This document shows, piece after piece, positions 51,992 to 60,474 of a stretch of 64,000 bases of DNA. The stretch spans positions 806,001 to 870,000 of the forward strand of contig JACKIM010000002.1 of the NCBI GenBank assembly GCA_020638465.1. The letters are read 5' to 3'. Position numbers and translations under genes: made by a program. Every line of letters begins with the position of its first letter. Within the stretch, counting starts at the first letter, position 1. This stretch comes from Geminicoccaceae bacterium. Its GTDB lineage: Bacteria > Pseudomonadota > Alphaproteobacteria > Geminicoccales > Geminicoccaceae. The notes beneath the pieces are model-generated. The model was not told the origin of the DNA and ran no database searches. It worked only from the letters and a program-made list of their open reading frames with translations.

Positions 51992-52002
51992 TTGCACTGC
52001 AA
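51992..52002. repeat. Small palindrome with A/T tract upstream of serC
   Basis: TTGCA-C-TGCAA sits beside a run of eight T (plus strand), about 58 bases before the serC start. It could be an operator or part of an RNA leader; no further structure was confirmed. Confidence 0.25.
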
Positions 52003-52019
52003 TATGTCGATCGGCGACC

Positions 52020-53225
52020 TTACGTCACCGGCTGCCCCATGGAACGTGCGCGGAACGCGAAGAAGGTCATGGCACCGGCGCACACAAGCAGGCCGAACGC
52101 CATCGGGTAGGGTGTGCCCCATTGCAGCGAACCCAGCGTCTGGGCAACCAGCGAGGCCATGGTGAGCTGGACGAAGCCGGCGAGACCGGAGGCCGCACCG
52201 CCGATTTCCGGCTTCACGCTGACCACCGCCGCCTGCGAATTCGGCATGGCCATACCCTGGAAGAAGGCCGTCGCGGCCATGGGCACGAACACCGACCATG
52301 GCGACCACGGGAGCAGCAGGAGCAGCAGCACGCTGCTCGCCGTGCCGGCCAGCGTCCCAAGCGCGCCGATCGTGATCTTGGTATCGACGGCAACCCTCAC
52401 GCCGATCCGCGCGGAGAGGAAATTGCCGCCCATGAAGGCGGCGGAAATCATGATGAACATGAGCCCGTAATCCGCCACCGGCAGGCCCATCAGGGTGATG
52501 GCGGCATAGGGTGCTGCGGCGAGGAAGCCGAAGAATACCGACATCGAAAAGGCCGCCTGCGCGGTGTAGGCGATGAACAGGTGGTTGCGCATCAAGATGG
52601 CGAAGCTGTGCAGGATGCTGCGGACGCTGCCTGCGACGACGTCGTGCGAGCGCGTCTCCACCAGTTGGCGCAGCGTCGCCAGCAGGACCGGCAGGCCGAC
52701 CAGTCCCGAGACGACGAACACCACGGGCCATACGGTCCAGGCAACGATGTATCCGCCCAGGGTCGGGGCAAGCATCGGGGCGACGACCATGGCCATCGTG
52801 ACATAGGCGATCGCGGTCGCCGCCTCGTCGCGGCTGTAGATGTCGCGGATGATGACCCGGGAGAGCACCATGCCCGCTACGCCCCCGGCGGCCTGGATCA
52901 CCCGTCCGGCGATCAGGACGTGGATGTTGGGGGCGACGACGCAGATGGCGCTGCCGACGAGGAACACAACCAGCCCGGCGATCATCGTGATCCTGCGGCC
53001 GATCGCATCCGAAATCGGTCCGTAGAACAGCGTCGCCACGGCCATGGCGATACCCGAGAGACTGAAGACGAGCTGGGCCGTTGCCGCGCTGACGCCGAAA
53101 TCCGCCTGGATCGCGGGCAGGGCCGGCAGGAAGATCTGCATCGAGAACGGCCCCAGGGCCGTTGCGACGACCAGGACGAAGACCAGCCTTATCGATGAGC
53201 TTGAAGGGGTATCGGTGATTTGCAT
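52020..53225 (-). CDS. MFS drug-efflux transporter (Bcr/CflA-like)
   Basis: This 401-residue protein has about 12 hydrophobic segments. The MFS loop 2-3 motif appears as LFYGPISDAIGRRITMIAGL near residue 58, and LPALPAIQADFGVS near 30 is typical of the Bcr/CflA group of drug-proton antiporters. It probably exports a small drug or metabolite; the substrate is unknown. ATG 53225 is chosen, and the frame is open to 53321. It ends 85 bp before serC on the same strand and is divergent from ispH, with about 196 bp between. Confidence 0.88.
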   Translation of the reverse strand: MQITDTPSSSSIRLVFVLVVATALGPFSMQIFLPALPAIQADFGVSAATAQLVFSLSGIAMAVATLFYGPISDAIGRRITMIAGLVVFLVGSAICVVAPNIHVLIAGRVIQAAGGVAGMVLSRVIIRDIYSRDEAATAIAYVTMAMVVAPMLAPTLGGYIVAWTVWPVVFVVSGLVGLPVLLATLRQLVETRSHDVVAGSVRSILHSFAILMRNHLFIAYTAQAAFSMSVFFGFLAAAPYAAITLMGLPVADYGLMFIMISAAFMGGNFLSARIGVRVAVDTKITIGALGTLAGTASSVLLLLLLPWSPWSVFVPMAATAFFQGMAMPNSQAAVVSVKPEIGGAASGLAGFVQLTMASLVAQTLGSLQWGTPYPMAFGLLVCAGAMTFFAFRARSMGQPVT

Positions 53226-53421
53226 GTCCTGACTTTGTACGATGATCCGGCCCAAGGCGTCGTCGGCAGGCGGACGGGTAGCGCAGGATGTCGCATGCCG
53301 CCCGGTTTGACCAGTTCGCAACCGGCGAAATTCCTGTTCGCGGAATGCGAAAGCTATCGTGCCGCCCGGAGGTGTGATAGCTCAGCCGCGACAGTTCATC
53401 CCTGGCGACCGGAGACGGAGT

Positions 53422-54393
53422 TTGGCTCGATCGGGCAAACGCGCATTGAAAGTGCTGCTGGCCAGTCCGCGCGGTTTCTGCGCCGGCGTGGAGCGCGCCA
53501 TCCAGATCGTCGAGCGTGCGTTGCAGGAACATGGGGCGCCGGTCTATGTCCGCCACGAGATTGTCCACAACCGCCACGTCGTGAGCGACCTGGAGAGCAA
53601 GGGAGCGATCTTCGTCGACGAGCTCGACGAGGTGCCGGAGGACGCGCTGGTGGTCTTTTCCGCCCATGGCGTGCCCAAGAGCGTGCCCAGGGAGGCGGCG
53701 CGGCGGAGGCTTCTCTATGCGGATGCGACCTGTCCGCTGGTCTCCAAGGTGCATCGCGAGGTCGAGCGGCACCACCGGGAAGGCCGCACCATCATCCTCA
53801 TCGGACATGCGGGCCATCCCGAGGTCGAGGGGACGATGGGACAGGTGGCCGAAGGGTCCGTCCTCCTGGTCGAGACGGTCGACGACGTGGCAAGGGTCGA
53901 GGTGCCCGATCCGCACCGCCTCGCCTTCGCCACGCAGACGACCTTGAGCGTGCAGGACACCGCGGCCATCGTCGCCGCCCTCAGGGAGCGGTTTCCCGGG
54001 ATCCGGGGGCCGCGTAACGAGGATATCTGCTACGCCACCACCAATCGCCAGCAGGCGATTTCCTCCATTGCGGGCCGCTGCCAACTCGTGCTGGTGGTCG
54101 GTGCGCCCAATTCCTCCAATTCGGTAAGGCTGGTCGAGATCGCCAGGAATTCGGGCTGCCCGCGCGCGCTCCTGATCCAGGATGCGCGGGAACTCGACAT
54201 CGGGATGCTCGATGGTGTCGCCACCGTCGGCATATCGGCCGGCGCATCGGCGCCCGAATCCCTCGTCCAGGGGCTGATCGCCGCCCTGCGCGAGCGCTTC
54301 GACGTCGAGGTCGAACCGTTCGAACTGGTGCGCGAGAACGTGACCTTCAGGGCACCGCCCACTCCCCGGCGCACTGCCGCCGGCATCTCCTGA
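53422..54393 (+). CDS. ispH: 4-hydroxy-3-methylbut-2-enyl diphosphate reductase
   Basis: This protein of about 323 residues carries the three iron-sulfur cysteines of IspH in SPRGFCAGVERAI near 17, DATCPLVSKVH near 100 and DICYATTNRQQA near 200. It also has VVFSAHGVPKSV near 77, and the catalytic Glu lies in the TTNRQ region. It does the last step of the MEP isoprenoid pathway, giving IPP and DMAPP. Start choice: TTG 53422 follows GGAGACGGAG and gives the usual length; a GTG at 53359 is open in frame. It heads ispH-thrB-rnhA, a common alphaproteobacterial gene order. Confidence 0.95.
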   Translation: MARSGKRALKVLLASPRGFCAGVERAIQIVERALQEHGAPVYVRHEIVHNRHVVSDLESKGAIFVDELDEVPEDALVVFSAHGVPKSVPREAARRRLLYADATCPLVSKVHREVERHHREGRTIILIGHAGHPEVEGTMGQVAEGSVLLVETVDDVARVEVPDPHRLAFATQTTLSVQDTAAIVAALRERFPGIRGPRNEDICYATTNRQQAISSIAGRCQLVLVVGAPNSSNSVRLVEIARNSGCPRALLIQDARELDIGMLDGVATVGISAGASAPESLVQGLIAALRERFDVEVEPFELVRENVTFRAPPTPRRTAAGIS

Positions 54394-54401
54394 GGCCATC
54401 C

Positions 54402-55361
54402 ATGGCGGTTTACACCACGATCGACGAGGACCAGCTCGATACCCTGCTCGCCGGCTTCGACATCGGCAGGATCATCGCCCTCAAGGGCATCGCCGAAGGA
54501 GTCGAGAACTCCAACTACTTCCTGCTGACCGACCGCGGCCGTTACATCCTGACCATCTACGAACGCCGCGTCGATCCGGACGACCTGCCGTTCTTCCTGC
54601 AACTGATGGATCATCTCGCCGGCAACGGCGTGTGCTGCCCGGTGCCGGTCAAGGACCGCGACGGCAATGCCCTGCAGTCGATTGCCGGAAAGCCGGCGGC
54701 GATCATCAGCTTTCTCGACGGCCGGTCGCCGCGGGCCCTGACGCCGGCGCGTTGTCGCGCGCTGGGCATGGCGCTGGCCGATTTCCACGCATCCGGGCGC
54801 GGTTTCGGGCTGGAGCGGCGCAATGCGCTGTCGGTCGACAGCTGGCGCGGCCTGTTCTCCCAGTCGCAGGCATCGCCCAAGGGGGTGGAGCCCGGACTGG
54901 CGGACGAGATCGCGGCCGAACTCGACCATCTCGAAAGGGCCTGGCCGCGGCATCTGGAGAGCGGGGTCATCCACGCCGACCTGTTTCCCGACAACGTGTT
55001 CTTCGACCGCGACAGGGTCACCGGCATCATCGACTTCTACTTCGCCTGCAACGACCTGCTGGCCTATGACGTCGCCATCTGCATCAACGCCTGGTGCTTC
55101 GAGGCCTCGGGCGAGTTCAACATCACCAAGTCGCGCGCGCTGCTCGACGGATACCGGAGCCTGCGCCCGATGCCGGCGGAGGAGATCGAGGCCATTCCCG
55201 TGCTGGCCCGCGGCGGCGCCCTGCGCTTCGCGCTGACCAGGCTCTACGACTGGCTCAACCAGGTGGAGGGTGCGCTGGTCAGGCCCAAGGATCCGAACGA
55301 ATATCTGCGCCGGCTCCGCTTCCACCGCATGCACGATTCGGCGGGGTCCTATGGCGTCTGA
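54402..55361 (+). CDS. thrB: Homoserine kinase (aminoglycoside-phosphotransferase fold)
   Basis: This 319-residue kinase starts MAVYTTIDEDQLDTLLAGFDIG and has KGIAEGVENSNYFLLT (N-lobe) near residue 29, the catalytic HADLFPDNVFF near 190 and the metal site GIIDFYFACNDLLAYD near 205. This is the alphaproteobacterial ThrB type, related to choline kinases rather than the GHMP ThrB of E. coli. It phosphorylates homoserine for threonine synthesis. It follows ispH by 8 bp and overlaps rnhA by 11 bp. Confidence 0.95.
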   Translation: MAVYTTIDEDQLDTLLAGFDIGRIIALKGIAEGVENSNYFLLTDRGRYILTIYERRVDPDDLPFFLQLMDHLAGNGVCCPVPVKDRDGNALQSIAGKPAAIISFLDGRSPRALTPARCRALGMALADFHASGRGFGLERRNALSVDSWRGLFSQSQASPKGVEPGLADEIAAELDHLERAWPRHLESGVIHADLFPDNVFFDRDRVTGIIDFYFACNDLLAYDVAICINAWCFEASGEFNITKSRALLDGYRSLRPMPAEEIEAIPVLARGGALRFALTRLYDWLNQVEGALVRPKDPNEYLRRLRFHRMHDSAGSYGV

Positions 55362-55818
55362 CAAGGTGGTCGAGATCTTCACCGACGGTGCGTGCAGCGG
55401 CAATCCGGGCCCGGGCGGCTGGGGTGCCATCCTGCGCTGGAACGGCCACGAGAGGGAGTTGTCCGGCGGCGAGGGGGACACCACCAACAACCGCATGGAA
55501 CTGATGGCCGCCATCAGCGCGCTCGAATCCCTCAAGCGCCCGGTTGCCGCCCGCCTGACCACCGACAGCGTCTATGTCCGCGACGGCATCACCCGATGGC
55601 TTGCCGGCTGGAAGCGCAACGGCTGGAAGACGGCATCGAAGAAGCCGGTGAAGAACCAGGATCTGTGGCAGCGCCTTGACGAGGCCCGCTCGCGGCATAG
55701 TGTCGAATGGCTGTGGATCAAGGGCCATGCCGGCCACGCGGAGAACGAGCGTGCCGACGAACTGGCGCGCGGTGCCATCGAGGACATCCGCAAACAGCAG
55801 GGGGAGGAAGTGGAATGA
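55351..55818 (+). CDS. rnhA: Ribonuclease HI
   Basis: This 155-residue protein has all RNase HI catalytic residues: FTDGACSGNPGPGGWGAIL (first Asp), NNRMELMAAISALE (Glu), TTDSVYVRDGITRW (second Asp), and GHAGHAENERADELA with the final Asp and His loop. The basic handle GWKRNGWKTASKKPVKNQDLW is also visible. It cuts RNA in RNA-DNA hybrids. It starts inside the end of thrB, and its stop overlaps the next gene's ATG (ATGA). Confidence 0.97.
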   Translation: MASDKVVEIFTDGACSGNPGPGGWGAILRWNGHERELSGGEGDTTNNRMELMAAISALESLKRPVAARLTTDSVYVRDGITRWLAGWKRNGWKTASKKPVKNQDLWQRLDEARSRHSVEWLWIKGHAGHAENERADELARGAIEDIRKQQGEEVE

Positions 55819-57533
55819 CGAGGAAGAAGCCCGAGGAACTGCGTTCGCACCGCTGGTTCGGCGTGCAGGACCTGCGCGCCTTCGGCCATCGCTCGCGCAT
55901 CAAGCAGATCGGCTACGGACCCGAGGACTACGAGGGCAAGCCGGTGATCGCCATCGTCAACACCTGGTCGGACATCAACCAGTGCCATGCCCACTTCAAG
56001 GAGCGCGTGCAGGACATCCGCCGCGGCATCCTGCAGGCGGGCGGCTTCCCGATCGAACTGCCGGCGATCTCGCTGTCCGAACCGTTCGTCAAGCCGACCA
56101 CCATGCTCTACCGCAACCTTCTCGCCATCGAGACCGAGGAGCTGCTGCGCTCGCACCCGATCGACGGTGCGGTGCTCATGGGCGGCTGCGACAAGACGAC
56201 GCCGGGCCTGCTCATGGGAGCCATCTCCATGAACATCCCGGCGATCTTCGTGCCCGCCGGGCCGATGCTGCGCGGCAACTGGCATGGCGAGATTCTCGGT
56301 TCCGGCTCGGACAGCTGGAAATACTGGGCCGAACTCAAGGCCGGCAACATCACCCAGAGGGACTGGGACGAGATCGAGGACGGCATCGCCCGCAGCTATG
56401 GCCACTGCATGACCATGGGCACCGCCTCGACCATGACCGCGATCGCCGAGGTGATGGGGTTCTCGCTGATCGGCGCCAGCTCGATTCCGGCTCCCGATGC
56501 CAACCACCCGCGCATGTGCGCCGCCTCGGGCCGCCGCGCGGTCGAGATGGTATGGGAGGATCTCAAGCCGTCGGACATCCTCACCGCGAAGAGTATCGAC
56601 AACGCCATCCGCTGCCATCTGGCGATGGGCGGCTCGACCAATGCCATGGTGCATGTCGTCGCCATGGCCCGGCGGGCGGGCATCCCGCTCACCATCGACC
56701 GCTTCGACGAACTGGCGCAGACCGTGCCGGTGCTGGCCAATGTCCGCCCGTCGGGCAGGTACCTGATGGAGGATTTCTACTATGCCGGCGGCATCCGCGC
56801 CCTGCTCAAGCGGCTGGAGCCGCTACTCGACCTCGACGCACGCATGGTCGGCGGCCACACAATCGGCGAGGGTATTGCCGATGCGCAGGTCTACAAGGAC
56901 GATGTCATCCAGCCCCTCGACAATCCGGTAAGCAAGCAGGCCGCCGCCATCCTCTACGGCAATCTTGCCCCCAACGGTTGCGTGATGAAACCGTCCGCCG
57001 CCGATCCGCGCTTCCTGAAGCACAAGGGGCCGGCTCTGGTGTTCGAGGACTATAACGACATGGCGGCACGGATCGATTCCGACGATCTCGACGTCACCGC
57101 CGATCACGTTCTCATCCTGCGCAATGCCGGCCCGGTGGGCGGTCCCGGCATGCCCGAATGGGGGATGCTGCCGATCCCGAGGAAGCTGCTCAAACAGGGC
57201 GTTCGCGACATGCTGCGGATCTCCGATGCGCGCATGTCCGGCACTTCCTACGGGGCGTGCATCCTCCACGTCTCGCCGGAGTCCGCGGTGGGCGGCAATC
57301 TTGCCCTGGTGAAGACCGGCGACACGATCGAGATCGACATCGACGCCCGCCGCCTCGACATGCTGGTCGACGACGCCGAACTCGAACGACGCCGCAAGGC
57401 GTTCAGGCCCAGGCCGGCGCCCGCGCGCGGCTACGAGCAGATGTTCGTGCAGCACATCCAGCAGGCCCACGACGGCTGCGACTTCGACTATCTCGCGGGA
57501 ACCGAACGGCTGCCGGAACCGGAGATTCACTGA
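55815..57533 (+). CDS. IlvD/Edd-family sugar-acid dehydratase
   Basis: This 572-residue protein belongs to the IlvD/Edd family. Fe-S cysteines are visible in DINQCHAHFKE, MGGCDKTTPGLLMGA and YGHCMTMGTASTM; AMGGSTNAMVH and the late MRNAGPVGGPGMPEWGM-like segment (here LRNAGPVGGPGMPEWGML) are also conserved. The start RSHRWFGVQDLRAFGHRSRIKQ is like sugar-acid dehydratases (L-arabinonate, D-xylonate) rather than the valine-pathway IlvD. It dehydrates a sugar acid to a 2-keto-3-deoxy acid; the exact sugar is uncertain. It overlaps rnhA by 4 bp, which is unexpected functionally. A nested hairpin lies just after it. Confidence 0.85.
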   Translation: MTRKKPEELRSHRWFGVQDLRAFGHRSRIKQIGYGPEDYEGKPVIAIVNTWSDINQCHAHFKERVQDIRRGILQAGGFPIELPAISLSEPFVKPTTMLYRNLLAIETEELLRSHPIDGAVLMGGCDKTTPGLLMGAISMNIPAIFVPAGPMLRGNWHGEILGSGSDSWKYWAELKAGNITQRDWDEIEDGIARSYGHCMTMGTASTMTAIAEVMGFSLIGASSIPAPDANHPRMCAASGRRAVEMVWEDLKPSDILTAKSIDNAIRCHLAMGGSTNAMVHVVAMARRAGIPLTIDRFDELAQTVPVLANVRPSGRYLMEDFYYAGGIRALLKRLEPLLDLDARMVGGHTIGEGIADAQVYKDDVIQPLDNPVSKQAAAILYGNLAPNGCVMKPSAADPRFLKHKGPALVFEDYNDMAARIDSDDLDVTADHVLILRNAGPVGGPGMPEWGMLPIPRKLLKQGVRDMLRISDARMSGTSYGACILHVSPESAVGGNLALVKTGDTIEIDIDARRLDMLVDDAELERRRKAFRPRPAPARGYEQMFVQHIQQAHDGCDFDYLAGTERLPEPEIH

Positions 57534-57549
57534 GGGGCCGCAAGAGCCT

Positions 57550-57594
57550 GATCCCTCGCGAAATACCTTCGATTTTCGTCGAATTTTAGGGATC
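57550..57594. terminator. Nested inverted repeat between convergent genes
   Basis: GATCCCT and AGGGATC enclose a smaller stem TTCGA-TTTTCG-TCGAA followed by TTTT. It lies between the ends of the dehydratase gene (plus) and the unknown gene (minus), so a two-way terminator is plausible, though the stems are short. Confidence 0.45.
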
Positions 57595-57611
57595 GGGGCC
57601 GGTTCGGCCGG

Positions 57612-58334
57612 TCAGGCGGGGGCGTCGCGAAGAAAGGACGTGCCGTCGGCTGTGAAATCGTCCTGCGGTGCGGGGAACGTCCCGGCCGCCGGGGCGTGGG
57701 CCGTCTTCGCCGCGTCGCGTTCCGCCGGCAGTGCCGTGCCGGCGGCCAGCAGCAGGGCGTGGATGTGGCCGGTCAGCCTGCACAGGAGACGGCGGCGGCC
57801 GCGGGCACGTTGCAGCGCCGTCTGGTGCTCCGGGTCCTGCCGCAGTTCGCGGATGCGTTCGGTTGACGGCACGCGATGTTCCCCGGTGCGGGAACGCGAT
57901 CGCGCAGGTTGATCCATCCGCCGCAGCACGCTGTCCAGCAGGGCCTCCAGCGGGCGATAGCCGCGCTTCTGGGTTGCCCAGCGCAGCCATTCCAGCTCGT
58001 CACGGTTGTCCTCGCCGGCGAAGTGGAACAGGTGCTGGCACAGTTCGGCAAACCATGGGCGCGCCCGGTCGGCGAGGAAGGCGCGCAGCCCGTCGCGGCC
58101 ATCGGCGGCGAGGCATTCGAGCGCCATGACCAGTGTCCGGACGGTCTCCGGGAGGAGCCGGTCATCGCCGGGCGGGTCCATGTCGCGACAGCCCGCCATC
58201 TCCGGTTCCGCCTGCCGCCCGGTGGCCCGCAGCCAGGCGAACCGCAACAGTCGTGCCAACCCCCAACGCGAGATCCGCCGCGCCAGCCTCAACGGACGCG
58301 TCATGGAACCTGCAGGTGTGGGGTTGGTCGACAT
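57612..58334 (-). CDS. Unknown 240-residue protein
   Basis: I do not recognise this protein. It has a basic, amphipathic N-terminus (PLRLARRISRWGLARLLRFAWLRATG), a central helical part with paired Trp and Leu (RPWFAELCQHLFHFAGEDNRDELEWLRWATQKRGY), an Arg-rich segment near residues 150-185 (RSRSRTGEHRVPSTERIREL, RGRRRLLCRLTGHIHALLLAAG) and a polar tail. There is no signal peptide or clear membrane helix. It lies 85 bp downstream of the RTX gene on the same strand and is convergent with the dehydratase gene. Codon use and GC look like the neighbours, so it is probably a real gene. Confidence 0.55.
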   Translation of the reverse strand: MSTNPTPAGSMTRPLRLARRISRWGLARLLRFAWLRATGRQAEPEMAGCRDMDPPGDDRLLPETVRTLVMALECLAADGRDGLRAFLADRARPWFAELCQHLFHFAGEDNRDELEWLRWATQKRGYRPLEALLDSVLRRMDQPARSRSRTGEHRVPSTERIRELRQDPEHQTALQRARGRRRLLCRLTGHIHALLLAAGTALPAERDAAKTAHAPAAGTFPAPQDDFTADGTSFLRDAPA

Positions 58335-58419
58335 GCCTTCGATCCTGCCATGGATGTCATGGAATGTAAAGGAAATTATTCCTTAACCCATGCATCGGGT
58401 ATGCCGGCAGGCTGGTTCT

Positions 58420-60207
58420 TCAATCGTGCGAGTTGCGGTGGACGGGTGTGTCGCCCATGTAGTCGGCGAGGATATCGGCTTCACCGCTGAAGCCGTCGAC
58501 GGCATGGGACATGAAGCCCTGAAGCAGGTCGTCCGAGGCCTGTTGCGGAGAGTTCCAGCTGAAATCTTCGCTGCCGGACGCCTCGGCGAGGCCGGTTGCC
58601 GGGGTGGAGCCGGCGGTCGTGTAGGTCATGTCGGCCGTCGTGGCCGACGATCCCGCATCGTCGGGGATATTCCGCATCAGGCTGAAGCCGCCATCTCCGC
58701 CGGTCCGTACGCCGTCGAAGGCCGCCTCGTGACCGGCATACTGGTCGATGCGCACGATATCGGCACCATCATGGGTGAGGATCAGGTCGTCGCCATCCAT
58801 CCTCTTGCCCAGCCGGTCGCTCTGGGCATCGGCAATCTCGATGATGTTGCTGCCCTGATGATCGAAGACGGTATCGACCGCCGAATCGCTCAGGCCGAAC
58901 AGGAAGGTGTCGTCGCCCTCTCCACCGAACAGCATGTCATAGCCATCGCCTCCGGCAAGGAGATCGTCGCCGTCCTCGCCATAGATCAGGTCGTCGCCGC
59001 TCATGCCATCGACCAGATCGTCGCCGTCGCCGGCCCAGACCTGGTTGTTGCCATCGCCGGCGAAGATATGGTTGTCGGTGTCGCCGGCCACGACATTGTG
59101 GTCCGCCCGGTCGAGGATGACGATGTTCTCGATGTCCGGGTCGATGGACTGGACAAAGCCGCCTGCGGCGTCGGGGAGTGCCGTTCCCACCGCCGAGCCC
59201 ATGGTGAAGGTCGTGATTCCGCCGGGAAACGAGTGACCCGCCAGCATGTCGAGATCGGCGGCGAAACCGTCGTTGACCACGACGGTGTCCCGACCCTCGC
59301 CGGGCTCCTCGAACGTCAGGTCGCCGACCTTGTGGATCACCATCATGTCGTCGCCGGGTCCGCCGTAGAGCATGTTCTGCCCGGCTCCGCCGTCGAGAAA
59401 GTCGTTACCGTCACCGCCCATGAGGCGATCATCGCCGGCACCGCCATGCAGGACATCGTCGCCGGCACCGCCGTCGATGGAATCGTTGCCGCCGCCGCCG
59501 TCAATGATGTCATGGCCGCCGCCGCCGAAGATTTCCTCGTTCGCGTCGGTGCCCGAGATCACGTCATCGCCCTGCGTGCCGCTCAGGACCGCCGAATACG
59601 GCCCGGTGTAGGGTTCCGGTGCGATGCCGCCGTCCTGGCCGTCGCCGGCCAGCAGGCCCGTTGTCAGGAAGGAGACGGGAGCGGCTGAAAACGTGATGTT
59701 GACCGGTTCGGAAGAACTGGCGACGGAGGTGTCGGGGCCGCCGGCAGGCTGTACGGTTTCCCCGCCTTCGGTGGGGGAGACGATGGGGGCGCCGATGCCG
59801 AATGCAGCCTTGCTTTCCTCCAGTCCCTGTCCGGCGTCGTTGCCGTCGAAGCTGAAGGCGGTGGTGTCGGCCCTCGCGGCCGGTCGTGCCGCGGAGATGT
59901 TGCCGGTGAAGTTGAGGAAGCTCGTGGGGGCAGGATCCTCGGCCAGTCCCATTGCGAGATCGGGCCTGGTCGTGGCCTCGCCATAGACCGGATTTGCGCC
60001 GCCTTCTTCCGCAGGCGTCGCAGCGGCAGCACTTCGCGTCGCGGCATGGACGAGGAATCCGAGGAATCCGGCGGAAAGTGCCGTTCCCATGGCCAAGGGG
60101 CGATTGTTGTTGCGCCGGTCGGCCTTGTCTTCATGCCGCATCATGGCAGCCTGCCGCCGGATGGCGGCCGGGCTGACACGAGCTTGCGATGTAAATGGAT
60201 TGGCCAT
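58420..60207 (-). CDS. RTX-type calcium-binding protein (predicted type I secretion substrate)
   Basis: This 595-residue acidic protein contains two blocks of GGxGxDxLx nonapeptide repeats: residues about 209-287 (GTQGDDVISGTDANEEIFGG, then GGAGDDVLHGGAGDDRLMGG) and 370-435 (GDGDDLVDGMSGDDLIYGEDGDD). Such repeats bind calcium in a beta roll and are usual in proteins secreted by type I ABC exporters. Before them is a hydrophobic stretch near 38-52 (ALSAGFLGFLVHAA) and a disordered Ala/Pro/Glu-rich region. No catalytic domain is recognised. The C-terminal 90 residues are acidic, without a clear exporter signal. No type I exporter lies in the window. A 267-bp AT-rich region upstream, shared with the end of the protease gene, should hold the promoter. 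Confidence 0.8.
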   Translation of the reverse strand: MANPFTSQARVSPAAIRRQAAMMRHEDKADRRNNNRPLAMGTALSAGFLGFLVHAATRSAAAATPAEEGGANPVYGEATTRPDLAMGLAEDPAPTSFLNFTGNISAARPAARADTTAFSFDGNDAGQGLEESKAAFGIGAPIVSPTEGGETVQPAGGPDTSVASSSEPVNITFSAAPVSFLTTGLLAGDGQDGGIAPEPYTGPYSAVLSGTQGDDVISGTDANEEIFGGGGHDIIDGGGGNDSIDGGAGDDVLHGGAGDDRLMGGDGNDFLDGGAGQNMLYGGPGDDMMVIHKVGDLTFEEPGEGRDTVVVNDGFAADLDMLAGHSFPGGITTFTMGSAVGTALPDAAGGFVQSIDPDIENIVILDRADHNVVAGDTDNHIFAGDGNNQVWAGDGDDLVDGMSGDDLIYGEDGDDLLAGGDGYDMLFGGEGDDTFLFGLSDSAVDTVFDHQGSNIIEIADAQSDRLGKRMDGDDLILTHDGADIVRIDQYAGHEAAFDGVRTGGDGGFSLMRNIPDDAGSSATTADMTYTTAGSTPATGLAEASGSEDFSWNSPQQASDDLLQGFMSHAVDGFSGEADILADYMGDTPVHRNSHD

Positions 60208-60474
60208 GAAACCCCGGGACGATGAGCGGTTCGACTTCGACGATCGTGACCGGTGGGATGGGACCCCGGGAAGTCAGACGGTGCCTTGCGTTCTTGACTT
60301 CGTAAGGATTATGCCACGCTAACTCTCTTGAATCAAACGGTTTTTCTATATTTTATAAACCATAGGTTGAATTATATCATCCAATGGTTTGTGCAGCCAA
60401 TATCATTTCCTGCACAAGAAAGTGCTTCCATTAATCGGTAATCGTTGAAAATTCTGCCGTTCTTCTCCAACCGG

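Noticed and set aside
51935..52019. serC-type leader RNA upstream of serC
   Set aside because: The position fits, but apart from a short TTGCA palindrome and A-tract I could not match a known leader structure, so only the palindrome is listed.
51931..54399. 822-residue open frame on the minus strand spanning serC leader, transporter and ispH
   Set aside because: It crosses three real genes in shifted or antisense frames and has no recognisable domain.
58900..59580. Regular short repeats that could suggest a CRISPR array
   Set aside because: The repeats follow codon periodicity and encode RTX nonapeptides (GGxGxDxLx); there are no constant repeats with unique spacers.
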